Assembly: GCA_040389165.1 (NCBI GenBank)
Contig: JAZKAK010000013.1
Coordinates: 1-50,512 of the forward strand
DNA length: 50,512 nt
From: CAIOTO01 sp040389165
GTDB taxonomy: Bacteria > Pseudomonadota > Alphaproteobacteria > Paracaedibacterales > CAIOTO01
Direction: 5' to 3'
Part shown: positions 39,549 through 48,402 of the stretch, piece after piece
How the letters are laid out: every line of letters begins with the position of its first letter
Numbering within the stretch: the stretch's first letter is position 1
Notes under the pieces: model-generated
Seen by the model: the letters and a program-made list of their open reading frames with translations, nothing else
What the model was told of the DNA's origin: nothing
Database searches by the model: none
Made by a program: the position numbers and the translations under genes

Positions 39549-40412
39549 TTATTTTTTATTTCTAACTGCGGCCTGTGCTTTAGCAATAGCGTCAAGACGC
39601 CTGGTGTTTGCCAGTCGTTCTGCAAAAGTCGTATTTTGCATTCTATCAACTTTTTCGCGTTCTGCCTCTTTTTTTGCTGCTAATTCAGCTTCACGAACGG
39701 CTTCATAATTAACCGCACTGTCGCCTGCACCCGCCCTACGCTCATCGCGTTCACGTACAAGTTGCAAAACACGATTGCTCGCTGCGGCAGCAGCGCGTGC
39801 CTCTGCGCCCACAGCATCGGTGCGACCATCACGAAGGATGTCTGTACTGTTAGTGCCGTCACGCGCAGCAATGCTAGCGTGCCTATCATTCATTATGACT
39901 TTCAATTCGCTCTGAGACAAACCCGCTGGCTGATGCGCTGCTGCTGTTGGTACCACCCGAACAGAAGATGGTGCCGGGGAATGTGCTCGAGATGCTGCTG
40001 ATTCCTCTACCGTTCCAGTTGCAGATGATGATGCCCGAGGGGAGGGTGAAATATGAAGAGGTGCTGGGGAATGTGTTCGAGGTGCTGTTATGGATGACTC
40101 AATTGCCGCCTCTTCCGCAAGCATAAGTCTAGCCAATTTTTTTGCCTCTATTAATCCACCAGCAACTTCTTCTCTGCATTCCGTTTTAATGCTGGATTCA
40201 GATAGTGATGGATTAATAGTTGCTCTTAGAATGTCAGCCCAATTTTTAGTCTCAAAGGCCTGATTGACCATACGTTCAATATCACTTGTTGAGCTCACTA
40301 TAATCGGCTGATTTTCTCTGTCCATGGCGCACACATCATGCACACTCCCTATAGGCACGCCACTTAACATTGTCACGCTCAGCAATATCGTTTTTAACAT
40401 GTGTTTTTTCAT
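39549..40412 (-). CDS. Secreted Ala/Pro/Ser-rich hypothetical protein, 287 aa
   Basis: Function unknown. Residues 1-29 (MKKHMLKTILLSVTMLSGV ... CAM) form a signal peptide. The middle (about residues 105-160) is low-complexity, with APRTHSPAPLHISPSPRASS and a second, DNA-level related copy, ASRAHSPAPS. The C-terminal 120 residues are very Ala/Arg/Glu-rich and helical (AEARAAAAASNRVLQLVRE, EAELAAKKEAEREKVDRM), probably a coiled coil. It is convergent with the copper chaperone and divergent from ftsK. Composition suggests an exported structural or effector-like protein. Confidence 0.72.
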   Translation of the reverse strand: MKKHMLKTILLSVTMLSGVPIGSVHDVCAMDRENQPIIVSSTSDIERMVNQAFETKNWADILRATINPSLSESSIKTECREEVAGGLIEAKKLARLMLAEEAAIESSITAPRTHSPAPLHISPSPRASSSATGTVEESAASRAHSPAPSSVRVVPTAAAHQPAGLSQSELKVIMNDRHASIAARDGTNSTDILRDGRTDAVGAEARAAAAASNRVLQLVRERDERRAGAGDSAVNYEAVREAELAAKKEAEREKVDRMQNTTFAERLANTRRLDAIAKAQAAVRNKK

Positions 40413-40633
40413 AACATAATCCTTAAATTCACCATTAACTAAAGCCAGAATAAGGTTAAAACCGTTTAAAAATAGTTAACGATCAGAGATCTGCACGAGA
40501 CGCTATCTCATGAACGGAATTATGAATGGAACGTGCATCTGCGTATGAGTGAGAATAATCAAAACCTTTAACATAGATTGTATGTGTGCTATATAAGATT
40601 AAATACATTATAAAGAAATTAAACATTCAAAAC

Positions 40634-43051
40634 ATGCAAGTCACACATACACGTTTTTTGCCAATAGCGCTCGTTGATTTTTTTAAGCGTAGTATCCAAG
40701 AATTGTTGGGTTTTTGTTTATTGCTTGCGACAGGTTCATTGTGTCTTGCGCTTGCCTCCTATTCACCTGTTGATCCTAGCTTGAACACGGCAACACTTCA
40801 GTTGCCTGTTAATTGGCTTGGTTTATTCGGCGCTTATTGCGCAGATATTATGCTGCAGTTCTTTGGGCTTGCTACGTTTGTTTGGATAGTAATTTTTGGA
40901 TTATGGGGCTATCGCTTGGTGCGCCAGCAGTCATTTGCGTTGTCTCCTATGCGGTGGATTGCTGCATTTGTAGCTACCTTATGTTTTGGCATTGTATTGA
41001 CAGGGTTTCCTATTTTTGACCCTCAGTTAAAAAGCTCAGCTATTTCGGTTTTTGCAGATATACCCAGCCAAGGCGGCGTGTTTAGCTTTCTTTTATTTTG
41101 GAATAGCCGAAAATTCTTAGCATTGCATCATATGTTATTTTTATTAAAGCCCGCGCTTTTGACCATTTTTTGTATTGGTTTTCTATGTGGATGGTATGCC
41201 ACTGGTTTGTCAATCAAGCAATTGAAGCATGCTATTTTGCGTATTTATCGAGCCGCTCGCTGGATGTTCATCACCCTACGGCATTTTTTCAATGTAGTCT
41301 TTTCCTTTGGGAAGAAAGGCGACGCTCTGCATGAAGACAGTGACGTTAGTGACTGGGGTCCTAATCAACAAAAAGTACGATTTGAAACAATTGATGAGAT
41401 TCCTGAAATTGATTGGCGTCATACAGATGATGATCAGGATGACGATTGCACGGATGAGTATGATGATGAGATCGTAGAATTTCCATCTGTTACACAAGAA
41501 GACTTACCTAAAGTTTCACTGAAAAAAGTTAAGAAGAATAATTTTAAATTACCCGAGCATTTAATGCATACCGGTGATTATAATTTGCCACCACTTGATT
41601 TATTGGATAAAACAATTCAAAAAGCTCAGGCTATCATGCCGGAAATACTGCAAGAGCAGGCACGTTTGCTAGAATCTGTGCTTGGGGAGTTTGGTATTCG
41701 CGGCGAGATTGTTAATATTCGTCCAGGGCCTGTTGTGACATTGTACGAACTTAAGCCTGCGCCTGGTATCAAGACATCGCGCGTTATTGGCTTGGCTGAT
41801 GATATTGCGCGATCGATGAGTGCTTTGTCAGCACGTATTGCCGTGACCCCTGGGCAGAATGTGATTGGCATTGAATTGCCAAATCGTACACGGCAAACTG
41901 TCTATCTTCGTGAATTATTGAATGCACGTGAATACAGTGAAACAAAAGTTGGCCTTCCGCTTATTCTAGGGCAAGATATTGGTGGTTACCCTGTGATTGC
42001 TGATCTTTCTAAAATGCCTCACTTATTGGTGGCAGGCACGACAGGTTCGGGTAAGTCTGTTTCAGTAAATGCAATGATCTTGTCGTTGCTATTTAAATTG
42101 CCGCCTGAAAAATGTAAATTTATTATGATCGATCCAAAGATGTTGGAATTATCGATTTATGATGATATTCCGCATTTGTTGACGCCGGTGGTAACTGACC
42201 CAAAGAAAGCTGTTGTTGCGCTTAAATGGGCGGTTAAGGAAATGGAAAATAGATATCGTGCGATGTCAAAGTTAGGTGTGCGTAATATCGATGGGTTTAA
42301 CACACGCTTGACAGAGGCACGTCGTGCAGGTGAGGTTCTCGTGCGCCGCGTGCAAACAGGATTCGATCCCGAAACAGGAAAACCAATCTTTGAGAATCAA
42401 GGACTTGATTATGAATTGCTGCCATATATCGTTGTTGTCGTCGATGAGATGGCCGACTTGATGTTGGTTGCGGGTAAGGAAATTGAAGCCACGATTCAAC
42501 GCCTTGCGCAGATGGCACGTGCCGCGGGTATTCATCTTATTATGGCAACGCAGCGTCCATCAGTTGATGTGATCACAGGTACAATTAAAGCAAACTTTCC
42601 AACGCGTATTAGTTTCCAGGTAACATCAAAAATCGATAGCCGTACCATTCTAAGCGAACAGGGCGCAGAACAGTTGTTGGGGCAGGGTGATATGTTGCAT
42701 ATGGCCGGCGGTGGACGTATTAGCCGTGTGCATGGACCATTCATTCGTGATGATGAAGTCGAACGTGTTGTCGCGTTTTTGAAAGCGCAAGGTGAGCCGT
42801 CATACATAGAGGGTGTCACTGATGATGACGAAGAAGAATCCACGGAAGAGAATAGTGAAGCCAAAGGCGGTGATGCAACCTATAATCAAGCGGTTGAGGT
42901 GATCATGCGCGAAGGTAAAGTATCGACCAGCTTTATTCAGCGGCATCTGCAAATTGGGTATAACCGCGCCGCACGCATCGTTGAACAGATGGAAAAAGAA
43001 GGACTGATTAGCCAGGCCAATCATGCCGGTAAGCGCGAGATCTTGCGGTAA
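40634..43051 (+). CDS. ftsK: DNA translocase FtsK
   Basis: FtsK links cell division to chromosome segregation at the septum. The N-terminal part (residues 1-200) has four membrane segments, then an acidic linker (DDDQDDDCTDEYDDEIVEF) of modest length. The motor follows: GEIVNIRPGPVVTLYELKPAPG split over it, P-loop AGTTGSGKSVSVNAMI, YIVVVVDEMADLMLVAG (Walker B) and MATQRPSVDVITGTIKANFP. The last 65 residues form the gamma winged-helix that reads KOPS DNA (NQAVEVIMREGKVSTSFIQR, RIVEQMEKEGLI). ATG 40634 is preferred over GTG 40586, although neither has a strong ribosome-binding site. 805 aa. Confidence 0.95.
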   Translation: MQVTHTRFLPIALVDFFKRSIQELLGFCLLLATGSLCLALASYSPVDPSLNTATLQLPVNWLGLFGAYCADIMLQFFGLATFVWIVIFGLWGYRLVRQQSFALSPMRWIAAFVATLCFGIVLTGFPIFDPQLKSSAISVFADIPSQGGVFSFLLFWNSRKFLALHHMLFLLKPALLTIFCIGFLCGWYATGLSIKQLKHAILRIYRAARWMFITLRHFFNVVFSFGKKGDALHEDSDVSDWGPNQQKVRFETIDEIPEIDWRHTDDDQDDDCTDEYDDEIVEFPSVTQEDLPKVSLKKVKKNNFKLPEHLMHTGDYNLPPLDLLDKTIQKAQAIMPEILQEQARLLESVLGEFGIRGEIVNIRPGPVVTLYELKPAPGIKTSRVIGLADDIARSMSALSARIAVTPGQNVIGIELPNRTRQTVYLRELLNAREYSETKVGLPLILGQDIGGYPVIADLSKMPHLLVAGTTGSGKSVSVNAMILSLLFKLPPEKCKFIMIDPKMLELSIYDDIPHLLTPVVTDPKKAVVALKWAVKEMENRYRAMSKLGVRNIDGFNTRLTEARRAGEVLVRRVQTGFDPETGKPIFENQGLDYELLPYIVVVVDEMADLMLVAGKEIEATIQRLAQMARAAGIHLIMATQRPSVDVITGTIKANFPTRISFQVTSKIDSRTILSEQGAEQLLGQGDMLHMAGGGRISRVHGPFIRDDEVERVVAFLKAQGEPSYIEGVTDDDEEESTEENSEAKGGDATYNQAVEVIMREGKVSTSFIQRHLQIGYNRAARIVEQMEKEGLISQANHAGKREILR

Positions 43052-43105
43052 TTTATGCTTGAGCGATAGTTTTTAACGTATCTGTTAACTAATTGTTAAG
43101 TTTGC

Positions 43106-43146
43106 TGAACTCAATAATTCGCTTCTATTTTGAGTTCAGATTTTTC
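43106..43146 (+). terminator. Terminator of ftsK, overlapping the kdsB end
   Basis: TGAACTCAA (43106-43114) and TTGAGTTCA (43130-43138) are perfect complements with a 15-nt loop, followed by GATTTTTC. It closes ftsK on the plus strand. Its right arm lies within the last codons of the convergent kdsB. Confidence 0.55.
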
Positions 43147-43874
43147 TTTATTAAATAACCCTCAACCAAAGTCACATCATCAAGTGTATCCACAGAAAAG
43201 TAATCGCCATCCACCAGTGTCACTCCGTAACGATGACCCAATGCTAAACCGCGCAATTGCTCCAACTGTTCCGTCGCTTCAAGCTGCGCAACAGGCGCTT
43301 TCACAAACTCAGACAATGCAGCTTTTGTGTAAATATACAGTCCGATGTGTTTGTAAAATTGTTTCGCTCCATGCGGAATAACTGCGCGCGAGAAATAATG
43401 CGCACGACCAAAGGGCGCGTCATCCGTGCTTGCTGCACTTTTCTCGAAAGCCACTTTAACGTATGACGGATTAGCAATGTCATCATTCAGCGCAGACATC
43501 GCTGTTACAACATCGCTTGGCACGTGTTTAAACACATCCAACGTCTTTTGAATCAAGTCTTTTGGGAAAACCGCCATGTCCCCTTGCAGGTTGATAATTA
43601 TATCCTCATCGTTTCCGACTTTTGTATAGGCCTCGAAAATACGATCGGTACCTGATGGTGCATTTGGATCGGTTAGAACTGCTTCGCCGCCCAGTGATTC
43701 GATCAAATTCATCACGCGCGCATCGCAACAAGCGACCACAATACGCCCACCATACGATGTTTTTGCACGTTCAAACACATGTTGAATCAACGGCTTGCCG
43801 GCAATGATGTGCAACGGTTTTAGAGGGAGACGCGTTGATGCGAGGCGTGATGGAATGATGAGAATTGGTTTCAT
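43125..43874 (-). CDS. kdsB: 3-deoxy-manno-octulosonate cytidylyltransferase (CMP-Kdo synthetase)
   Basis: Activates Kdo with CTP for lipopolysaccharide inner-core synthesis, so this cell has a Kdo-containing LPS. The 249-aa product shows the nucleotidyltransferase start IIPSRLASTRLPLKPLHIIAGKP split over residues 4-27, PSGTDRIFEAY, NLQGDMAVF, and FYKHIGLYIYTKAAL, then LEATEQLEQLRGL. ATG 43874 is chosen over an upstream TTG (43892) because family homology starts there; GGAG lies 12 nt before. NLQGDMAVF replaces the common NxQGDEP, an unusual change next to an active-site Asp. Confidence 0.93.
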   Translation of the reverse strand: MKPILIIPSRLASTRLPLKPLHIIAGKPLIQHVFERAKTSYGGRIVVACCDARVMNLIESLGGEAVLTDPNAPSGTDRIFEAYTKVGNDEDIIINLQGDMAVFPKDLIQKTLDVFKHVPSDVVTAMSALNDDIANPSYVKVAFEKSAASTDDAPFGRAHYFSRAVIPHGAKQFYKHIGLYIYTKAALSEFVKAPVAQLEATEQLEQLRGLALGHRYGVTLVDGDYFSVDTLDDVTLVEGYLIKKNLNSK

Positions 43875-43899
43875 GTGTAGTTTTTGCTCCAAGCTAATA

Positions 43900-44027
43900 T
43901 GTCATCTCCAGACATGATCCGAGGATCTATAAAATTCAATAGGCAAATATTTTAGAGTTTTACAATCAATTGTAAGCTATATGCCTTTGCTATAGTAGAG
44001 ATCTTCGGATCAAGTCAAAAGATGACA
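43900..44027. repeat. Palindromic repeat element, related to element A
   Basis: The left arm (43900-43928), including TCCAGACATGATCCGAGGATC, and the right arm (43999-44027), including AGATCTTCGGATCAAGTC, pair with a few mismatches. The interior holds TTACAATCAATTGTAA, a small second dyad. The words TCCxGACxTGATCCGxGGATC match the interior of element A at 38720-38740. Confidence 0.65.
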
Positions 44028-44038
44028 CAGAGACGTAA

Positions 44039-44563
44039 TTAATGTCCTGCGTCAACGGGTTCAGAACTGTGCTTTGCGGATACCATTTTATCAATGAAAG
44101 CCAAGAATAGTGCTGATACAACAAATGCAATATGGATAGTGACTTGCCACATCAGTTGATCCGCTGTGAATGCTTTCATGTTTAAGAACGAAGCCAATAA
44201 ATGGATTGACGAGATGCCAACGATTGATGTTGCCACTTTAATCTTGATGGTTCCTGGGTCAACGTTTCCCAACCAGCCAGGCTTTTGTCCGTCGTTACCC
44301 ACCAAAATTGGTTCAATAAAGCTTTCATAACCGCTGATAATAACCATCACCAGTAAGTTTGCAACAAGCAGTAAGTCGATCAAATTAAGAACTTTTAAAA
44401 TAAAATCTGATTCACTTGATTGTTCTACGTGGTAAAAGAGCTTTCCAAGTTCGTGGTAAAACTGTACTGAAAAAAGAGCAAGCGCTAGGATCATTCCTAA
44501 ATATAGGGGGATTTGCAGAAAACGGCTCCATAAAACAATGGATTGTAGCTTTGGACGTTGCAT
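44039..44563 (-). CDS. UPF0114 family membrane protein (YqhA-like)
   Basis: Function unknown in the family. The 174-aa protein has three to four membrane segments (about residues 18-38, 60-80, 108-128 and 138-158) and the family's signatures: LWSRFLQIPLYLGMILALA, LNLIDLLLVANLLVMVIISGYE, WLGNVDPGTIKIKVATSIVGISSIHLL split across 97-122, and IHIAFVVSALFLAFIDKM. CAGGAG precedes ATG 44563. It is divergent from comM, and its end is next to a palindromic element. Confidence 0.93.
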   Translation of the reverse strand: MQRPKLQSIVLWSRFLQIPLYLGMILALALFSVQFYHELGKLFYHVEQSSESDFILKVLNLIDLLLVANLLVMVIISGYESFIEPILVGNDGQKPGWLGNVDPGTIKIKVATSIVGISSIHLLASFLNMKAFTADQLMWQVTIHIAFVVSALFLAFIDKMVSAKHSSEPVDAGH

Positions 44564-44666
44564 AACAAGGCTCCTGTTAAAAATGTATTAACGTTTTGTA
44601 GTCTATCATATACATATCCTGTCTGAAAATGATCATTTTTAAGAAGGATTTTCCACTGGAGGAATC

Positions 44667-46163
44667 ATGCTCGCAAAATCACATACAGTTTCGTTTCAGG
44701 GAATTGATGTTCATCCTGTAACCGTTGAAGTTGTTATCAACAATGGCTTGCCTAATTTCAATATTGTAGGGCTTGCAGATAAAGCTGTGGGTGAATCACG
44801 CGAACGTATTCGTGCGTGTTTTCACAGTCTTGGTGTGGCGTTGCCTGCTAAGCGAATTACGGTCAATCTTTCGCCAGCGGATGTGCCGAAAGAAGGCGCG
44901 CATTTTGATTTGCCAATTGCCCTTGGAATTTTAGCAGCGCTTAAGGTGTTTGATACGGTCCAGTTGGAAGAATATATTGCGCTGGGCGAGCTAAGTCTTG
45001 ATGGTACAATCAATCAATGCGTTGGAATCTTGCCAGCGTCGCTGCATGCACTTGAATCAGAAAAAGGAATTATTTGTCCTTACAAAAGTGGGAATGAAGC
45101 TGCATGGACAGGAATTAGCAACATCATTGCGGCCAAAAATCTGTTGGAACTCATAAATCATTTTAAAGGTGACCAAATTATTGCGCCGACTGACGCACCA
45201 GGGTGCATTGCTACGAATGTATTTAGTGTGGATATGAAAGAGGTTCGTGGACAAATCATGGCACGACGCGGTTTGGAAATTGCAGCTGCTGGTGGCCATA
45301 ATGTGTTGATGAGCGGCCCTCCGGGGGCTGGAAAATCCATGTTAGCACAACGCTTTCCGACGTTGCTCCCGCCTTTATGGCCTGAAGAAGCACTTGAAGT
45401 TTCTATTATTCATAGCTTGTCGGGCTTGTTACCTGAAAGTGGTTTAGTGACATCGCGTCCATATCGTGACCCTCATCATTCGATTTCTATGCCTGCACTT
45501 GTTGGCGGCGGCGCCAAGGCTAAGCCAGGTGAGATTTCATTAGCGCATCGGGGTGTTTTGTTTTTGGATGAATTACCAGAATTTCCGCGTTATACACTTG
45601 AGGCGCTTAGGCAACCTCTTGAAACAGGTGAAGTTCTGATTGCACGCGCGAGTAATCATGCACGATTTCCCGCAAAATTCCAGTTACTTGCCGCTATGAA
45701 TCCATGCCGTTGCGGATATTTAGGCGAGGTGGAGCGTGAGTGTTCAAAAGCACCTTTGTGTGGAAAGGACTATCAATCAAAGATTTCAGGCCCACTGCTT
45801 GATCGCTTTGATTTGTTTATTCAAATGCAAAAGATTGATCCAAAAGATTTGGTGCTCGCTACAGATGAAGGAGAGGATTCAGCGTCGATTAGTGCACGTA
45901 TTTTATTGGCGTTAGACTTTCAAAGATCGCGAGGACAACGTTATCCAAATGCAGATTTCAAAAGTGCTGATCTGCTAGCGCAGCTGGATGCCGACAGTGA
46001 GCTGAGTGAGTTGTTACAAAAGGCTTTTGATCGATTTAATTTAAGTGCCCGTGGGTTTTATCGTTTGCTGAAAGTAGCACGTACAATCGCTGATCTCGCA
46101 CAACATGAAAAAATAATGAAAGATGACTTGTTAGAGGCTATGCAATTCCGAGTGGTTGTCTAA
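44667..46163 (+). CDS. comM: ComM/YifB family Mg-chelatase-like ATPase
   Basis: ComM is a hexameric helicase that promotes branch migration in natural transformation; family members are also common in bacteria not known to be competent. The 498-aa protein has the N-terminal Lon-like fold (FNIVGLADKAVGESRERIRA, INLSP-like VNLSPADVPKEG, FDLPIALGILAA), an AAA+ module with P-loop GPPGAGKSMLAQRFP, LSGLLPESGLV, FRDPHHSIS-like YRDPHHSISMPALVGGG, Walker B GVLFLDELPEF, LLAAMNPCRCGYLG (Cys pair) and a C-terminal helix SARGFYRLLKVARTIADL. CTGGAGG lies upstream of ATG 44667. Confidence 0.95.
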   Translation: MLAKSHTVSFQGIDVHPVTVEVVINNGLPNFNIVGLADKAVGESRERIRACFHSLGVALPAKRITVNLSPADVPKEGAHFDLPIALGILAALKVFDTVQLEEYIALGELSLDGTINQCVGILPASLHALESEKGIICPYKSGNEAAWTGISNIIAAKNLLELINHFKGDQIIAPTDAPGCIATNVFSVDMKEVRGQIMARRGLEIAAAGGHNVLMSGPPGAGKSMLAQRFPTLLPPLWPEEALEVSIIHSLSGLLPESGLVTSRPYRDPHHSISMPALVGGGAKAKPGEISLAHRGVLFLDELPEFPRYTLEALRQPLETGEVLIARASNHARFPAKFQLLAAMNPCRCGYLGEVERECSKAPLCGKDYQSKISGPLLDRFDLFIQMQKIDPKDLVLATDEGEDSASISARILLALDFQRSRGQRYPNADFKSADLLAQLDADSELSELLQKAFDRFNLSARGFYRLLKVARTIADLAQHEKIMKDDLLEAMQFRVVV

Positions 46164-46206
46164 GTAAAATGTATTATGTATAATACAAGTAACCTTGCAG
46201 TGTAAT

Positions 46207-47646
46207 TCAGTGTTGAGCTGCAAGTTTAAGTTCAACTGCTAATAAATTTTTAGGGATATCTGCTTCAAATATTATTAGAAATTGTTTAGTTTGCCTTTCT
46301 GGAATACCTGGCTTTTTGTGTGCATGGTAGAGCGATGTTATAGCTATTTCTTTTTGCGTGCGGGTTAAGGATTTTTGAAGTTCTTTATAATAGTGTACGC
46401 GAACTTTAAGATCTTCCTTGGTGTCAAGTATAGCAAGCATGAATGCTCCATTAGCAGATTCTTTTTGTCTGTTGCTTAAATAATCTTCAATAAGTAAAAA
46501 CGCTTCTTGGCGATCTTGTGGTGTTAGAAGCCTTATATACATTTTCTCAAGCATTGATTTTGAAAGTTCTTTCATTTCCTTGATAGACAAGTGTGTTTGC
46601 AGAAGCCTAAATGCATCAATGCAGCGTGTTAATTTAGTTACTGGTGACGTGATGTCTTTGATAAAAGTACGAATGGCAGTATTTAATTGAGCAGGAGTTA
46701 AATATCTTTTTAGTACGGGAAGTAGCTCGAGTCGATCTTCAACTGCAATTTCATGACTATCTAAATCTAGTAACAAGGATTCGACTGCTATTGCGAGTGA
46801 TGGTCCGACGAGGTATGTTTTGATTAATGCGAATAATTCCGCACGTTGCCGTGGTAAAATAGCATAACTCGTGAAATCTTTACAGAAATAAGTAGCCATT
46901 TCTCTGCATTTTTCTTGGTTTAAATATGTTCGTATGATGATAAACGCTTCTTTTCGATCGAATGCTGCGCCATCTTCTTTTTTTATATCATAAATAAATC
47001 CCTCCAAAGGTAGCGGCATTTCAGTTGAAATATAATTTCGTATTAATAGGAAGAGTGTTCTTCGTTCGGTGGCAGAAATTGCTTCATTTGCAATATGTTT
47101 TGTGAAAACATGAATGAATTCTACCAACAAGGCATGTGTAAGATAAGATTTGCTCAAAACAAATAATTCTCGACACTCTATAGAATCTCCATCTGGTCTT
47201 TTTACTGTTTCCAAGAAACTCGTGGAAATTTGTATGCACATGTCATTGTTGATATATTCTTTAAGCGCTAGAAATGCCTCGCAACGCATTGTAACGTTAA
47301 ATTTTTGGCTTGCAATTTCATTTGTCAATATTTCTAATGTACTTATTAAGGACCTTTTGGGCACATATAGCCGCATTAATTTAAAAGTTTCCACACGTTT
47401 ATCAAGACTGATGGTTGGATTTTCGATATCCAAGTTAAACCCTTCAGCTGCTAGAATTATATTTTTCGGGTCTAAATTTCTTTTGAGAATAAGAAATACT
47501 TCTTCTCGTTCTTCTCGAGAGGTCTTTGCGTCCGTTAAAAATGTGATGAAGAATTTTGTGAGGCGGTTACTTGTTTCAATGGGTAATTGTTCTTTCATCA
47601 AAACAAATTTTTCAGCACGCTGATTGATTGTGAGCTGAACCTCCAT
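46207..47646 (-). CDS. Solenoid protein of twelve ~37-residue helical repeats
   Basis: Function unknown. After eight residues the 479-aa protein is a tandem array of twelve units of 37 residues (unit 6 has 36), plus a partial one. Examples of unit starts are QRAEKFVLMK, EREEVFLILK, KRVETFKLMR, MRCEAFLALK, DRKEAFIIIRTYL, QRAELFALIKTYL, DRLELLPVLKRYL and DRQEAFLLIEDYL. The consensus is [DEQ]-R-x-E-[AL]-F-x-L-[ILM]-K-x-Y-L, then a second helix ending [FL]-x-x-D-I, so each unit is a helical hairpin. No signal peptide or membrane segment is present. The length is close to HEAT repeats, but the conserved R2/F6/Y12-L13 pattern is not one I know. AGGATA precedes ATG 47646. Confidence 0.8.
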   Translation of the reverse strand: MEVQLTINQRAEKFVLMKEQLPIETSNRLTKFFITFLTDAKTSREEREEVFLILKRNLDPKNIILAAEGFNLDIENPTISLDKRVETFKLMRLYVPKRSLISTLEILTNEIASQKFNVTMRCEAFLALKEYINNDMCIQISTSFLETVKRPDGDSIECRELFVLSKSYLTHALLVEFIHVFTKHIANEAISATERRTLFLLIRNYISTEMPLPLEGFIYDIKKEDGAAFDRKEAFIIIRTYLNQEKCREMATYFCKDFTSYAILPRQRAELFALIKTYLVGPSLAIAVESLLLDLDSHEIAVEDRLELLPVLKRYLTPAQLNTAIRTFIKDITSPVTKLTRCIDAFRLLQTHLSIKEMKELSKSMLEKMYIRLLTPQDRQEAFLLIEDYLSNRQKESANGAFMLAILDTKEDLKVRVHYYKELQKSLTRTQKEIAITSLYHAHKKPGIPERQTKQFLIIFEADIPKNLLAVELKLAAQH

Positions 47647-47993
47647 TATTTTATCCTATTTCTAATGATTAACTAAGTAGATTGACTGTAGTTTTGTGTT
47701 TATAAAAATCGATCATAATTCAACATAAAAAATATGCTGTCATTATAGATCTTTCTGGTGTGTTTTCTAATGCTGATTATTGCATGTAATATTTAATGAA
47801 CTATTAATTATAAATATTTTGACGATCAGAATTTTCTTCTCACAACGTGTGATGACAGTGCTTTATCTCGATGTTGAGTTTAGGGTTAGTGGATGTTTTG
47901 TTTAATGTATCTTCGAATAAGTCCCCCTTAGTAACTTTTTATTAATATATTGCAGCCATAATGAGAATTAACACATCTTTAGAGTTTTTTAAA
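47647..47993. other. AT-rich intergenic region, 347 bp
   Basis: This divergent gap between the 37-residue-repeat gene and the small membrane protein gene holds no supported gene, tRNA or clear repeat. It should contain both promoters, but no convincing -35/-10 pair stands out. Confidence 0.5.
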
Positions 47994-48314
47994 ATGACAT
48001 CAAAATTTCGTAGAATTCGCACGTTAACTATGCTTTCTTTTCAACTTTTCAGTTTTTGGCTTGCTGTTGGCTATGTATCGTGCTTGTTTGTTTTGTCACT
48101 GCCAGCAACTGCTCAAGATTTGACGAATAGCGTGTCGTTCTCTATGCCGCATGGACAATTATTTTTGTATGCAGAAATAACGACAGCAGCATCAATTGCC
48201 TTAGCAATGTTGATTGCGCATGTGCAACAAAGAACCTCAAAATTAAAATTAATACGTTTGTATCGTCCACGCAATGCTAATGAGACGAATAAGAGGCCTT
48301 TGATTTATAAATAA
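47994..48314 (+). CDS. Small membrane protein, 106 aa
   Basis: Unknown. Two hydrophobic segments, about residues 12-38 (LTMLSFQLFSFWLAVGYVSC and on) and 60-78 (EITTAASIALAMLIAHV), make it an inner-membrane hairpin, with a short basic C-terminal tail (KLKLIRLYRPRN). The start is uncertain: ATG 47994 or ATG 47961, neither with a good ribosome-binding site (TTTAGAG lies about 15 nt before 47994). It lies 88 bp upstream of the EnvZ-like kinase on the same strand, so it may be linked to that signalling system. Confidence 0.5.
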   Translation: MTSKFRRIRTLTMLSFQLFSFWLAVGYVSCLFVLSLPATAQDLTNSVSFSMPHGQLFLYAEITTAASIALAMLIAHVQQRTSKLKLIRLYRPRNANETNKRPLIYK

Positions 48315-48402
48315 AACAGGAATGAGTTGATGATGAGATTATTGAATTCATACTCAATGGGTGTAAACTAACTCAAAATATATTGATTTATGGTCATTCC
48401 TC

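Noticed and set aside
46170..46187. TGTATTA/TAATACA hairpin after comM as a terminator
   Set aside because: All-AT stem with no T-tract; too weak to call.
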